Shown: in pieces, positions 8,367 through 18,900 of the stretch
How the letters are laid out: each line of letters starts with the position of its first letter
Numbering within the stretch: position 1 is the first letter of the stretch
NCBI GenBank assembly: GCA_963707895.1
Contig: CAVPRS010000005.1
Coordinates: 1 to 64,000 of the forward strand
DNA: 64,000 bases
Reading direction: 5' to 3'
DNA from: Fodinibacter sp963707895
GTDB taxonomy: Bacteria > Actinomycetota > Actinomycetes > Actinomycetales > Dermatophilaceae
Made by a program: the position numbers and the translations under genes
The notes under the pieces: generated by a model
What the model was told of the DNA's origin: nothing
The model's database searches: none
The model's input: only the letters and a program-made list of their open reading frames with translations

Positions 8367-8900
8367 ATGTCGGTGCGTCTACTTGATGAGGAGCAGTCGT
8401 CTGAGCTCCGCGCGACGCCGCTGTCGTACCTGCCGTCCTCTGACCCTCTGGACGACGCCCCCGCCGGGTTCCAGGGGCTGAGGTACTCCAGCACGCTGTC
8501 GCGCCGCGCCTTCGACGATGCCGCCGCTGATCTCCTCCAGTGGCGGATGCACGAGCGTGCAGGGCTTCGAGTGCTGGCCTCTGACATTCCGCTGCGCATG
8601 GACACGGTCGTCCTGATGCGATGGGGTCTGGGGCCGCTGTCCTTGAAGATCCCTTGTCGCGTTGTCGAGCTGGTCCACGAGCCTGGACGCCGAGGGTTCG
8701 TATACGCAACCCTCGCCGGACACCCGGAAGCCGGAGCGGAGCGATTCCTGCTCGAGCAGCTGGACGATGGTCGCGTCGTGTTCACGATCACCGCGATCTC
8801 GCGCCCCGCCTCTGCACTTGCCAGACTTGGCGGTCCCATCACCGGGGCCGCCCAGAGGCTCATGACCCGCCGCTACCTTCGTGCCTTGGATCGCCCCTAG
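8367..8900 (+). CDS. DUF1990 (UPF0548) family protein
   Basis: A 177-residue protein of unknown function. Family features include the N-terminal SVRLLDEEQSSELR, the segment LRYSSTLSRRAFDDAAADLL, the conserved Trp and Met run VLMRWGLGPLSLKIPCRVV, a tight GFVYATLAGHPEAGAERF and a C-terminal RLMTRRYLRAL. The family has a START-like or lipocalin-like fold by repute, often beside stress genes. The ATG at 8367 starts the conserved part; an upstream extension has no coding character. It is a single-gene unit. Confidence 0.85.
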   Translation: MSVRLLDEEQSSELRATPLSYLPSSDPLDDAPAGFQGLRYSSTLSRRAFDDAAADLLQWRMHERAGLRVLASDIPLRMDTVVLMRWGLGPLSLKIPCRVVELVHEPGRRGFVYATLAGHPEAGAERFLLEQLDDGRVVFTITAISRPASALARLGGPITGAAQRLMTRRYLRALDRP

Positions 8901-8982
8901 GCGACACCCCCCCACGTGATCTGGCGGACCGGTATGGCCGAAGCCACGGCGATCCGGCCGCCGCGGATCGTAGGCTCCGGGC

Positions 8983-9962
8983 ATGTCAGGAGCGGGACTG
9001 CTCGAGGAGCTGGGTGAGAACTGGTGCGTCACCGTCCTGCAGTCCGACGACGCCCTTTCTCGTGACGAGGTGACTGCTCGGCTGGGCTCCGTTGTCGCAG
9101 AGCCGGTGATGTGGGATCGCTCCATGGATCGGTTCCACGACATCGACTGGGACCGGGAGCCCTTTCGGGCCCACTACCTGTTGGCGCAGGTGGACCGTGG
9201 CGGCCGCACTTGGGTCGTCGTCGAGCCGTACGGGATCGAGGCGACCCGGCAAGAGGTGCAGGCGTTGCTCTCACAGCGCGCAAGCACGTTCACCCTGGTG
9301 ACCAACGAGAACGCCCTGGAGTACTCCCACGCCACCCAAGGGAGCATCACCGGCTGGACCGACGTCACGCTGGAGGACCCGCCGGACGACGTCGACCGGC
9401 TGGTCCGTGCTGTCGCACGACTCCAACACGACAGCGGTGTTGTGCTCGACGAGGCCTGGTGGACGGGTCCCCAGTGGCTGGTCCTGTCCGAGCCGTTCGC
9501 GCGGCGGCCTGCTCCATCGCCGACGTCGGCGATGACGCCGAACGCCTGGCACTGATCCTCGGGGCCGTCGCTGCAGCCGCCGGCAAGGTCGGTCTGGACG
9601 ATCGAGCTGAAGTGGTCGCCGCCCTGGACGCCATGGGGGAGATCGAACGACTCGACCCCTGGCGGCGCGGGGCCCGCGCCAAGCTGGTCAAGCGAGCCCA
9701 GAAGGCGCTGACCACCTTGGGCCGTGCCCTGTGGGTTGCCTATACCGGAGGCGATGACCTCAAGAGCCTCACCACGGGTAGGAGACGACCCGGCGCGCCG
9801 CGGATGGAGGACGACCCCATCTGGCACCAGCTGCAGCTCGGCGAGGCCCTCCAGCGGACCCTCGACCTGCACGCGCGATCGCGAGAGTCCTCCCAGGACG
9901 ACGTCCTCCTCCACCTCCGGAGCGCGCTTCCTGACACGTGGCAGACGGTCTGGCCGCCCTGA
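8983..9962 (+). CDS. Hypothetical protein, possibly DUF6461-like, frameshifted
   Basis: Two frames join into one protein of about 326 residues if one base is restored near 9498-9507, in a run of CG repeats. The first 180 residues contain WCVTVLQSDDALSRDEV, RTWVVVEPYGIEATRQEV and a Trp-rich DEAWWTGPQWLVLSEPF. These resemble DUF6461 proteins, although I hold that call loosely. The second part is helical and basic (RGARAKLVKRAQKALTTLGR) and ends DTWQTVWPP. There is no signal peptide. The continued coding bias on both sides of the break supports one gene. Confidence 0.55.
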
Positions 9963-9986
9963 GTCGACCGCCGGCCGGGGCGTCGG

Positions 9987-10532
9987 TCAGCTCTCGAGCT
10001 TCCTGACGATGCGCTGGACCGTGAGCCAGCTGCGGGTCGTGACGTCCTTGCCGAAGGTCGAGTCCAGCCACCTCATGAACCCCCGCGCCCGTTCGGGGGC
10101 TGTGTTGTCGATGACGGCGAGGACCGCCCCGGCGGCCGCGTCGTACCGGACGAGGCGCGTGCCCGTGTCCAACCGCTCCGGGATGACGCCAGGGGCGGTC
10201 TCAGGGTTCTTCAGGAAGCTCGCGGTCAGGTAGGTCTCGACACCGTGCGTCAGTCCCCCGAAGGGCTCACTGCCTACGAGGTCACGCAGCTCGCGATGGT
10301 CGCGCACGATGGTTCTGCTCGAGAGGCCGAGATCGGCTGTGAGAGACGCCTCGATCCGCTGTTCGACGAGAGGCACGTCCGTGAGCTCGCTACGGAACAC
10401 GATGTTCCCGCTCGCGAGCACGGAAGCCACCTCCGAGAAGCCCAGGCGTTCGAACACCCCACGGAGCTTGTCGTTCGTCATGTTCGTGCCGCTCGGCGCG
10501 ATCCCGCGCAGCAGGGCGGCGTACGAGCGCAT
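9987..10532 (-). CDS. DUF1697 family protein
   Basis: A 181-residue protein with the full DUF1697 signature. The N-terminus is MRSYAALLRGIAPSGTNMTN, then LGFSEVASVLASGNIVFRS, a central acidic region and a C-terminal RGFMRWLDSTFGKDVTTRSW. The family is widespread and uncharacterised, with a fold related to small nucleotide-binding domains. The ATG at 10532 matches the usual start. The 3' end faces the end of the hypothetical gene at 8983. Confidence 0.92.
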   Translation of the reverse strand: MRSYAALLRGIAPSGTNMTNDKLRGVFERLGFSEVASVLASGNIVFRSELTDVPLVEQRIEASLTADLGLSSRTIVRDHRELRDLVGSEPFGGLTHGVETYLTASFLKNPETAPGVIPERLDTGTRLVRYDAAAGAVLAVIDNTAPERARGFMRWLDSTFGKDVTTRSWLTVQRIVRKLES

Positions 10533-10634
10533 CGGCCAACCGTACCCAGCCGATGTGGACCGCGACAGATCCTCCACCTGCCCCCCATCGGTGCCGGTCG
10601 CTACCCTGTGGTGCACCGGAGTGAGGAGGCATCG

Positions 10635-10886
10635 ATGATCCCGACGATGATCCTGTTCGGCCTCCTGCTCGGACGCTGGTGGAGAACGGCGCTCGTCGCG
10701 GGCACGGCATCCTGGACCGTCCTCCTGTGGAGCCAGGGGATCATCGGCTCGCCCGCCGAGGTGGCCGGCGCAACAGCGTTGGCGTTGGCCAACACCGCGA
10801 TCGGCGTGATGGCACATCAGGGCCTCCTCGCCGCGGTCCGCCGGGTCCGTCGCCCGTCCCCGACCCCGGTTGCGGCCAACCACTGA
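10635..10886 (+). CDS. Small membrane protein, 83 aa, two TM segments
   Basis: The ATG at 10635 follows a GGAGG ribosome binding site by a good spacing. The protein starts MIPTMILFGLLLGRWW, has a second hydrophobic segment with AGATALALANTAIGVMAHQG and ends in a basic RRVRRPSPTP tail. It therefore crosses the membrane two or three times with a cytoplasmic basic end. No family is recognised. It diverges from the DUF1697 gene and converges on the SRPBCC gene. Confidence 0.7.
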   Translation: MIPTMILFGLLLGRWWRTALVAGTASWTVLLWSQGIIGSPAEVAGATALALANTAIGVMAHQGLLAAVRRVRRPSPTPVAANH

Positions 10887-10902
10887 CGCCCGCACCGGTC
10901 CC

Positions 10903-11373
10903 CTAGCCGGGCTCGCCCGTCTCGAAGGACGCCTGCAGCGCCTCGATCGTCGTGGTGCGCTCCTTCACGGCGATCCTGCGCAGGACGGGAGTTGCCAGGC
11001 GGTAGACGCCGTGCGTGACCACCCTGGCGTGGTGCCGAACGAGCGTCCCGCCATCGCCGCTGACCGCGAGGGAGTACGCAGGCCAGCCCTCGGCGTGGAG
11101 CCTGCCTCGCCCGGACCGGTCCCACCAGTGGTAGACGAGCGTGTGGGGCGGCTCGAACTCCTCGATCTCACCTGGCGTCCGGCCGAACCGGGTCGCGTCG
11201 ACGAAGGTCGTCCCCAGCCCGGGCTCCCCCGGCGACGTCTGCTCCGTGCGCCGACGGATGCTGCCCTTGCTGGGCATCCAGTCGTTGTACCCCTCGATGT
11301 CGGCGAGGCGAGCGAAGACCTCGTGGATGGGCGCACGAACGACGCGTTCGAGCTCGAACTCGATGACCCCCAT
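10903..11373 (-). CDS. SRPBCC family protein (polyketide cyclase/dehydrase-like)
   Basis: A 156-residue START-domain protein. The N-terminal strand IEFELERVVRAPIHEVFA followed by DIEGYNDWMPS is diagnostic of the SRPBCC superfamily. The middle has EIEEFEPPHTLVYHWWDRSG and the end a long C-terminal helix (KERTTTIEALQASFE). These proteins bind hydrophobic ligands in a cavity; the ligand here is unknown. It reads in the same direction as the CNNM genes upstream of it but is separated from them by about 40 bases. Confidence 0.85.
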   Translation of the reverse strand: MGVIEFELERVVRAPIHEVFARLADIEGYNDWMPSKGSIRRRTEQTSPGEPGLGTTFVDATRFGRTPGEIEEFEPPHTLVYHWWDRSGRGRLHAEGWPAYSLAVSGDGGTLVRHHARVVTHGVYRLATPVLRRIAVKERTTTIEALQASFETGEPG

Positions 11374-11413
11374 CTGGTCATGGTGGGCCCCGGACGCACG
11401 AACCTCAAGTCCC

Positions 11414-12451
11414 CTAACGCTGCGAGGAGTCGGAGACCTCGCCGACGAGCTCCTCGATGACGTCCTCGAGGAAGACGACCCCGACGACCGTTCCGTCGTC
11501 GGCCACGACGCGGGCCAGGTGCGAGCCGGTGATCTGCATGGTCTGCAGCACCGACTCGACCTCGTCGCCGCGGCGCACGTTGCCCATCCGCCGCACCCGC
11601 TTGGCCGGCACCGGCTCGAGGCGCTCGACCTCGTCGGCGTAGAGCACGTCCTTGAGGTGCAGGTAGCCGCCGAGGTCCCCCAGCTCGTCGACCACGGGGT
11701 AGCGCGAGAAACCGTGCTTGGCGACGAGCCGCTCGATGTCGAGGGGCGTCGCGGCGCTTGTCACGGTGACCAGGCCGGCGAGCGGGACGCCGACGTCGGC
11801 GGCATCCTTGTCACTGAACTCCAGTGCAGCGCCGAGGCGTTCGTAGTGCTCGCGCCCGACCAGCCCTTCGTCGCGCGACTCGTTGAGGATGTGCGCGACC
11901 TCCTCGGCGGTGAACGCCGACGCGACCTCGTCCTTCGGCTCGACCCCGAAGAGCCGGACCAGCGCCTTCGACAGCCAGTCCATGGCGTTGATGACGGGGG
12001 CCACGACCCGCGACACCATGACCAGCACCGGCACCAGGGCGACCGCGGCCCGCTCGGGCCGGGCGATCGAGATGTTCTTCGGGATCATCTCGCCGTAGAC
12101 GACGTGCAGGAACACCACGATCGCGATGGCCAGCACCAGGGCGACGGCGTCGGCGGCGAACGCAGAGACGCCCAGCTTCTCTGCCACGGGTACGAGGGCA
12201 TGGTGGAGCGCCGCCTCCGACACGGCGCCGAGCAACACCGAGCACACCGTGATGCCGAGCTGCGCCGTCGCGAGCAGCAGGCCGGTGCGGTGCATCGCCT
12301 CCAGGGCCACGGCGGCCCGCTTGCTGCCCTCCTCGGCCAGGGGCTCCAGCTGGCTGCGCCTGACCGACATCGCCGCGAACTCGGCACCCACGAAGAACGC
12401 GTTGATCGCGAGCAGCAGGACGGTGACGAACAGCACGCTCCAGCCGCTCAC
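11414..12451 (-). CDS. Hemolysin-family CNNM/CBS-domain membrane protein
   Basis: A 345-residue protein with an N-terminal CNNM (DUF21) membrane domain of four hydrophobic segments. It includes NAFFVGAEFAAMSVRRSQLE, the family stretch LLATAQLGITVCSVLLG and VVYGEMIPKNISIARPE. A pair of CBS motifs follows (HGFSRYPVVDE, VGVVFLEDVIEELVGEV). Related proteins take part in magnesium or cobalt efflux or resistance. It lacks the C-terminal CorC_HlyC domain that its partner has. Its GTG start overlaps the stop of the upstream paralogue (GTGA), so the two are co-translated and may form a heteromer. Confidence 0.9.
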   Translation of the reverse strand: MSGWSVLFVTVLLLAINAFFVGAEFAAMSVRRSQLEPLAEEGSKRAAVALEAMHRTGLLLATAQLGITVCSVLLGAVSEAALHHALVPVAEKLGVSAFAADAVALVLAIAIVVFLHVVYGEMIPKNISIARPERAAVALVPVLVMVSRVVAPVINAMDWLSKALVRLFGVEPKDEVASAFTAEEVAHILNESRDEGLVGREHYERLGAALEFSDKDAADVGVPLAGLVTVTSAATPLDIERLVAKHGFSRYPVVDELGDLGGYLHLKDVLYADEVERLEPVPAKRVRRMGNVRRGDEVESVLQTMQITGSHLARVVADDGTVVGVVFLEDVIEELVGEVSDSSQR

Positions 12452-13833
12452 GACTGCCCCTCCTCGTCGCGGGCGTCGATGTCGACCTCGGCAGCGTCGG
12501 CGTCGTCATCGGTCTCGACCGCGTCCGGCGCGGCCTCGGGCTCGTCGCGTTCGAGGCGCACCCGGTCGACGCGGTGCCCGTCCATGTCGACGACCCGGGC
12601 CGTCCAGCCGTCGGTCGGCACGGTGTCCCCCACGGCCGGCACCCGCCCGAGGGTCGCCATCACCCATCCGCCGACGGTCTCGTAGGCCGGCCCGTCGGGG
12701 ATCGCCACGCCCACCCGGGCGCGCACCTCGTCGGGCCGCCACATCCCCGGCACCGTCCAGGAGCCGTCGCGCAGCTTGCGTCCGGTGGTCTGCGAACGGT
12801 CGTGCTCGTCGTTGACCTCGCCGACGATCTCCTCGACGAGGTCCTCGAGGGTGACCACGCCCGACGTCCCGCCGTACTCGTCGATCACCACGGCGAGCTG
12901 CATGCCGCCCTGGCGCAGCTGGACCAGCAGGGGGTCGAGCCGCAGCGTCTCGGGCACCAGCACCGCGGGCAGCATCAGCGCGGACACCGGCACGTCTCGG
13001 CGCCGGTCGAAGGGCACCGCGATGGCCTTCTTGACGTGCACGATGCCGTCGATGTCGTCCCAGTCGGCCCCCACCACGGGGAACCTCGAGTGGCCGGTGC
13101 GCCGGGCCAGCGACACGACGTCGGCCGCGGTCGCGGTGCGCTCGATCGACGTCGCCCGCGAGCGCGGCGTCATCACGTCGGCGGCGGTCTGGTTGGAGAA
13201 GCCGAGGGATGCCGTCACGAGCCGCGCGGTGCCGCGGTCGAGGGTGCCGGCCTCGGCCGAGGTGCGCACCAGCGACGCGAGCTCGGCCGGGCTGCGCGCG
13301 GCGGACAGCTCCTCCTGCGGCTCGATGCCCAGGGCGAGCAGGGTTCGGTTGGCGACCCCGTTGAGCAGCAGGATCATCGGCTTCATCGCGATGCCGAACC
13401 AGCGCACCGGGGCGGCCGCCACCTTCGCGGTGGCAAGGGGCAGTGAGACCGCGAGCGTCTTGGGCACCATCTCGCCGACGATCATCGAGAACACGGTGGC
13501 GATGAGCATCGCGAGCACCGCGGCCGTCGACGACGCCGCCGACGCCGACAACCCCAGCGACTCCAGCGGACCGAGGAGCAGCGTCCCGATCGACGGGCTC
13601 GCGATGAACCCCAGCACCAGGGTGGTCAGGGTGATGCCGAGCTGGCACGCCGAGAGCTGGGTCGAGAGCCGGCGGTGCGAGGTGAGCACCGAGCGCGCAC
13701 CGGGCTCCCCCGCGTCGACGGCGCGCTGCACCGCGGGCCGGTCGAGGGCGACGAGCGAGAACTCGGCCGCGACGAACAGGGCCGTGCCCACGGTGAGGAC
13801 GACCCCGAGGAGCAGCAGCAGCCATGCGGTCAT
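12448..13833 (-). CDS. Hemolysin-family CNNM/CBS/CorC transporter-associated protein
   Basis: From the ATG at 13833 the protein is 461 residues. It has the CNNM membrane domain (TALFVAAEFSLVALDRPAV, CQLGITLTTLVLGFIASPS, MIVGEMVPKTLAVSLPL), then two CBS domains with GHSRFPVVG and the signature DEYGGTSGVVTLEDLVEEIV. A CorC_HlyC domain (AYETVGGWVMATLGRVP) and an acidic, low-complexity tail rich in Asp follow. The likely role is divalent cation (Mg2+ or Co2+) efflux or homeostasis at the cytoplasmic membrane. It forms a translationally coupled pair with the gene at 11414. Confidence 0.92.
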   Translation of the reverse strand: MTAWLLLLLGVVLTVGTALFVAAEFSLVALDRPAVQRAVDAGEPGARSVLTSHRRLSTQLSACQLGITLTTLVLGFIASPSIGTLLLGPLESLGLSASAASSTAAVLAMLIATVFSMIVGEMVPKTLAVSLPLATAKVAAAPVRWFGIAMKPMILLLNGVANRTLLALGIEPQEELSAARSPAELASLVRTSAEAGTLDRGTARLVTASLGFSNQTAADVMTPRSRATSIERTATAADVVSLARRTGHSRFPVVGADWDDIDGIVHVKKAIAVPFDRRRDVPVSALMLPAVLVPETLRLDPLLVQLRQGGMQLAVVIDEYGGTSGVVTLEDLVEEIVGEVNDEHDRSQTTGRKLRDGSWTVPGMWRPDEVRARVGVAIPDGPAYETVGGWVMATLGRVPAVGDTVPTDGWTARVVDMDGHRVDRVRLERDEPEAAPDAVETDDDADAAEVDIDARDEEGQS

Positions 13834-13962
13834 GATCGGACCATCGTATGGGGACGGATGGGCGGCAACGTCCACCCGGAGGCGGAGCCGGATCCACCGG
13901 GGGGCTGACCCCCACGCCGCGTGAGGCTGCAAGGATCAGGGCATGACATCACGAGGTACCCC

Positions 13963-14937
13963 ATGAGCACCGCCACCGCGACCGGGGCGAAGATCGAGAT
14001 CCGGGGGCTCACCAAGCGCTTCGGCACCTTCGTCGCCGTCGACGACCTGAGCTTCGACGTCGAGCCCGGCCGGATCACCGGGTTCCTCGGGCCCAACGGC
14101 GCCGGCAAGACCACCACGCTCCGGATGCTGCTGGGTCTCATCCACAGCACCAGTGGCACGGCGACCATCGACGGCCAGCGCTACGTCGACCTCGCCGCAC
14201 CCCAGAAGACGGTCGGCGCGGCCCTCGAGGCCACCAACTTCCACCCCGGCCGCAGCGGCCGCGACCACCTGCGGGTGCTCGCCGACGCCGGCTCGATCCC
14301 CCTCACGCGGGTCGACGAGCTGCTCGAGCTCACCGGCATCCCGGCCGCGGCGCGCAAGCGCGCGGGTGAGTACAGCATGGGCATGCGGCAGCGGCTCGGG
14401 CTGGCGGCCGCCCTCCTCGGCGACCCGCAGGTGCTCGTGCTCGACGAGCCCTCGAACGGCCTGGACCCCGAGGGCATCCGCTGGCTGCGCGGGTTCCTGC
14501 GCCACCTGAGCCACGAGGGCAAGACGATCCTCGTCTCCAGCCACCTCCTCCAGGAGGTCGAGCAGACCGTCGACGAGGTCGTCATCATCGCCAACGGCCG
14601 ACTCGTGCGGGCCGGCGCCATGGCCGACCTGCACGGCACGCCGGGGGCCGTCATCCGCACGTCCGACCGCGAGCGCCTCGCCGGCGCGCTGCGCGTCGCC
14701 GACGTCACGAGCGCACCCGGCGAGGACGAGACGCTCGTCGCCGACACCACCGACCTGCGCCTGGTCGGCGACGTCGCGCTGCGCGCGGGCCTGCCGATCT
14801 ACGGCCTGGAGCCCAAGCGGGCCGACCTCGAAGCCCTGTTCTTCGAGCTCACCGAGGGCACCAACCGCAACGAGACGCCCGGGGGTGCGCCCCCCGAGGC
14901 GGATGCCGTGACCGGCCAGGAAGGGGCGAACCTGTGA
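13963..14937 (+). CDS. ABC transporter ATP-binding protein (exporter type)
   Basis: A 324-residue ATPase of the multidrug or lantibiotic exporter kind. It shows Walker A GPNGAGKTT, the signature YSMGMRQRLGLAAALLGDP, Walker B VLVLDEPSNGLDP and the H-loop ILVSSHLL. About 90 residues after the catalytic core form the usual C-terminal extension, ending in a Gly/Glu-rich tail. The ATG at 13963 gives the family-length N-terminus. Its stop overlaps the start of the permease gene at 14934, so the two form one transport unit. The substrate is unknown. Confidence 0.93.
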   Translation: MSTATATGAKIEIRGLTKRFGTFVAVDDLSFDVEPGRITGFLGPNGAGKTTTLRMLLGLIHSTSGTATIDGQRYVDLAAPQKTVGAALEATNFHPGRSGRDHLRVLADAGSIPLTRVDELLELTGIPAAARKRAGEYSMGMRQRLGLAAALLGDPQVLVLDEPSNGLDPEGIRWLRGFLRHLSHEGKTILVSSHLLQEVEQTVDEVVIIANGRLVRAGAMADLHGTPGAVIRTSDRERLAGALRVADVTSAPGEDETLVADTTDLRLVGDVALRAGLPIYGLEPKRADLEALFFELTEGTNRNETPGGAPPEADAVTGQEGANL

Positions 14938-15731
14938 TCCCCGCCGTCCGCAGCGAGCTCCGCAAGTTCTTCACCACGCGGATGTGGTGGGGCATGGCCA
15001 TCGCGATCTTCGTGGCCGGTGGGGCCTTCGCGGCCCTGTTCACGTTCGTCGTGCACCAGGGCACGACCGGCGGGCCCGGCAGCACACCGATCGTCGGTGA
15101 CGACACCCAGATCGCCAACACGGTGTACACGTCCGGCATCAGCGTGGGGTACCTGCTGATGCTGACCATCGGCGTGATGTCGATCGGGTCCGAGTACCGG
15201 CACAAGACGATCAGCGCCACCTTCCTGGCGACGCCTCGGCGCACCCGGGCGATGCTGGCCAAGGTCTTCGCGCTCATCGGCATCGGCGCCATCTACGGGC
15301 TGATCAGCCTGATCGGCTCCGTCGCCGTCGGCGCCGTGGGCCTGACCCTGATCGACCGGCCCCTGTTCCCCTCCTCGGAGGTCGTCCGCTCCCTCGCCCT
15401 CAGCCTGCTCGTCCTCGGGCTGTGGGCGCTGATCGGCCTCGGCATCGGCATCCTCATCCCGAACCAGGTGGCGGCCCTGCTCATCGGTATCGGCGTGGCC
15501 TGGATCGTCGAGCCGCTTCTGGGGCTGGCCCTGGGCGCGTGGCAGTTCGGGCGCGAGCACATCGTCGAGTTCCTGCCCTCCCAGGCCACCAGTGCCGTGG
15601 TCAACGGCATCTCGCAGAGCCCTGACGCCGTCCGTCTCGAGTGGTGGGGTGGCGCCCTGGTGCTGGCGGCGTACGCCGTGGCGCTGGCCGGCTTCGGCAT
15701 CTGGCGCACGTCGCGGGCCGACATCAGCTGA
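14934..15731 (+). CDS. ABC-2 type transporter permease
   Basis: A 265-residue integral membrane protein with six hydrophobic segments. The N-terminal pattern SELRKFFTTRMWWGMAIAIF, the conserved SIGSEYRHKTISATFLATPR turn and the last helix before RTSRADIS are typical of ABC-2 exporters partnered with NatA-like ATPases. It overlaps the ATPase gene by four bases. With that ATPase it probably exports a hydrophobic compound or peptide. A hairpin terminator follows at 15771. Confidence 0.9.
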   Translation: MIPAVRSELRKFFTTRMWWGMAIAIFVAGGAFAALFTFVVHQGTTGGPGSTPIVGDDTQIANTVYTSGISVGYLLMLTIGVMSIGSEYRHKTISATFLATPRRTRAMLAKVFALIGIGAIYGLISLIGSVAVGAVGLTLIDRPLFPSSEVVRSLALSLLVLGLWALIGLGIGILIPNQVAALLIGIGVAWIVEPLLGLALGAWQFGREHIVEFLPSQATSAVVNGISQSPDAVRLEWWGGALVLAAYAVALAGFGIWRTSRADIS

Positions 15732-15770
15732 CCCGCGGGCCCTGCGGGACCGTTGGACGGACGTCGAGCA

Positions 15771-15811
15771 CGACGGCCGGTGTGCCGGGACGCCCGGGGC
15801 ACCGGCCGTCG
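15771..15811 (+). terminator. Hairpin terminator after ABC exporter genes
   Basis: A perfect 12-bp inverted repeat (CGACGGCCGGTG at 15771-15782 and its complement at 15800-15811), with a 17-base loop, lies 40 bases after the permease stop and before kgd. There is no U-run, as is common in high-GC actinobacteria. Confidence 0.55.
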
Positions 15812-15919
15812 TCGTGCGTCCACCACTCCCCCTGCGACGGCGTGCCGCCCACCTGGCGGGGATAGGCTGGACCGAGAACCCCACGACTATCGACGAGCCG
15901 AGAAAGAGGCGCATCCTCC

Positions 15920-18900
15920 GTGGCCGAGCAGTCCCCGTCCAGCGACCCCCTGACCTCCTTCGGACCCAACGAGTGGCTGGTCGACGAGCTGTACGAGCAG
16001 TACAAGAAGGACCGCAACAGCGTCGACCGCGCGTGGTGGGACTTCTTCAAGGACTACTCGCCCGGTGAGGGGGCCCTCGGGCGCGACGCCGCGGCGGCCG
16101 CCCAGCGCACCGACGGTGCCGCGGCCCGCCCGACCAACGGTGCCGCTGCAGGTGCCGGCAAGGCACCCACCCGAGCCGCCGCCCCGGCTCCTGCACCCGC
16201 TCCCGCCCCGGCCGCGAAGGCCGCCCCTGCGCCCGGCAGCTGCTCCCGCCCCGGCTCCCGCAGCCGCTCCCGCCCCGGCCCGCCGCAGCCGCGACCGCCC
16301 CGGCCGCGACGCCCGCGCCCGCCGCCGCTCCTGCGCCGGCTCCTGCGCCCGCGCCCGCCGCCAGGGAGACCCCCGCGACCCGCTCCGAGCCGTCAGCAGC
16401 GGTCACCCCGAAGCCTCGCGAGGCCGAGGCACCCCGCGCCACCGAGCCGCGGCGCGACGCCAGCCAGACCCCCATCCGCGGTGCCAGCGCCCGCGTGGTC
16501 ACCAACATGGAGGCCTCGCTCGAGGTTCCCACCGCCACCTCGGTGCGCGCGGTGCCCGCCAAGCTGCTCATCGACAACCGCATCGTCATCAACAACCACC
16601 TCGCGCGCAGCCGGGGCGGCAAGGTGAGCTTCACGCACGTCATCGGGTTCGCGCTGGTCAAGGCGCTCGGCGTGATGCCCGCGATGAACAGCGGCTTCGG
16701 GCACGATGCCAACGGCAAGCCGGTGCTCGTCACCCCCGCGCACGTCAACCTCGGCCTGGCCATCGACCTCGCGAAGCCCGACGGCACCCGGCAGCTGCTC
16801 GTGCCGTCGATCAAGGCCGCCGAGACGATGGACTTCGCCCACTTCTGGACCGCCTACGAGGAGATGGTCAAGAAGGCCCGCGGCGGGAAGCTCACGGTCG
16901 AGGACTTCCAGGGCACCTCGATCTCGCTCACCAACCCCGGCACCATCGGCACCGTGCACTCGGTGCCGCGGCTGATGCAGGGCCAGGGCGCGATCATCGG
17001 CGTGGGCGCCCTCGAGTACCCCGCCGAGTGGGCCGGCGCGAGCCTGGAGACCCTCAACCGCAACGCCGTCAGCAAGATCCTCACGCTGACCAGCACCTAC
17101 GACCACCGGATCATCCAGGGTGCGCAGTCGGGCGACTTCCTGCGCATCGTGCACTCGCTCCTGCTCGGCGAGCACGGCTTCTACGACGAGATCTTCGAGA
17201 GCCTGCGCATCCCCTACGAGCCGATCCGCTGGGTCCAGGACGTCGACACCTCGCACGACGACGACATCAACAAGGTCGCCCGGGTGCAGGAGCTCATCCA
17301 CGCCTACCGGGTGCGCGGCCACCTGATGGCCGACACCGACCCGCTGGAGTACAAGCAGCGGCGCCACCAGGACCTCGACGTCACCACCCACGGCCTGACC
17401 CTGTGGGACCTCGACCGCACCTTCGCCACCGGCGGGTTCGGCGGGCACCCCTTCCTCAAGCTGCGCAAGATCCTCGGCATCCTGCGCGACTCGTACTGCC
17501 GCACGATCGGCGTCGAGTACATGCACATCCAGGACCCCGAGCAGCGCGAGTGGATCCAGTCCAAGATCGAGGTCGGCTACGCCAAGACCACGCGCGAGGA
17601 GCAGCTGCGCATCGTGCGCCGGCTCAACGCCGCCGAGGCGTTCGAGACCTTCCTGCAGACCAAGTTCGTCGGGCAGAAGCGCTTCTCGCTCGAGGGCGGC
17701 GAGTCGGTCATCGCGCTGCTCGACCGGGTGCTCTCGCGCGCGGCCGAGGACGACCTCGACGAGGTCTGCATCGGGATGCCGCACCGCGGCCGCCTCAACG
17801 TCCTCGCCAACATCGCCGGCAAGTCCTACGGCCAGATCTTCCGCGAGTTCGAGGGCAAGCAGGACCCCCGCTCCGTGCAGGGCTCCGGCGACGTGAAGTA
17901 CCACCTCGGCACCGAGGGCACCTTCACCGCCGAGGGCGGCAAGACCACCAAGGTCTACCTCGCCGCCAACCCCTCGCACCTCGAGGCGGTCAACCCCGTG
18001 CTCGAGGGCATCGTGCGGGCCAAGCAGGACCGGCTCAACCTCGCGGGCGAGGACTTCACCGTGCTCCCCGTGCTCATGCACGGCGACGCCGCGTTCGCGG
18101 GCCAGGGCGTCGTGGCCGAGACGCTCAACCTCTCGCAGCTGCGCGGCTACCGCACCGGCGGCACCGTGCACGTCGTCATCAACAACCAGGTCGGCTTCAC
18201 GACCTCGCCGAGCAGCTCGCGCTCCTCGACCTACTCCACCGACGTGGCCCGGATGATCCAGGCGCCGATCTTCCACGTCAACGGCGACGACCCCGAGGCC
18301 TGCGTGCGGGTGGCCGAGCTGGCCTACGAGTTCCGCAAGGAGTTCCACAAGGACGTCGTCATCGACATGGTCTGCTACCGCCGTCGCGGTCACAACGAGG
18401 GCGACGACCCGTCGATGACCCAGCCGCTGATGTACAACCTGATCGAGGCCAAGCGCAGCGTCCGCAAGCTCTACACCGAGTCGCTCATCGGCCGCGGCGA
18501 CATCACCGTCGAGGATGCCGAGGCCGCGCTGCGCGACTACCAGCAGCAGCTCGAGCGGGTGTTCGTCGAGACCAAGGCGGCGCTGAAGGAGGCCGACCAG
18601 CAGGCCGCCGACGCGAGCTACTCCGGCACCGACGTCGAGGGCCACACCGGCCTCGAGCCGCCGCGCGCGCAGGCCCCCCACGCCGACGCCACGACGCACT
18701 CGTCCACCGACACCGCCATCAGCCCCGAGATGCTCCAGCGGCTCGGCGACGCGTTCGTCGACATCCCCGACGCCTTCACCGTGCACCCGAAGCTGCGCCA
18801 GATGCTCGAGAAGCGTGCGGCCAGCGTGCGCGACGGCGGCATCGACTGGGGCACCGGCGAGCTGATCGCGTTCGGCTCCATGCTCATCGAGGGCACCCCG

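Noticed and set aside
16232..16281. Phase-variable C-runs in the kgd linker
   Set aside because: The runs are only three bases long, too short for slippage-based switching, and the same indel type occurs in many unrelated genes.
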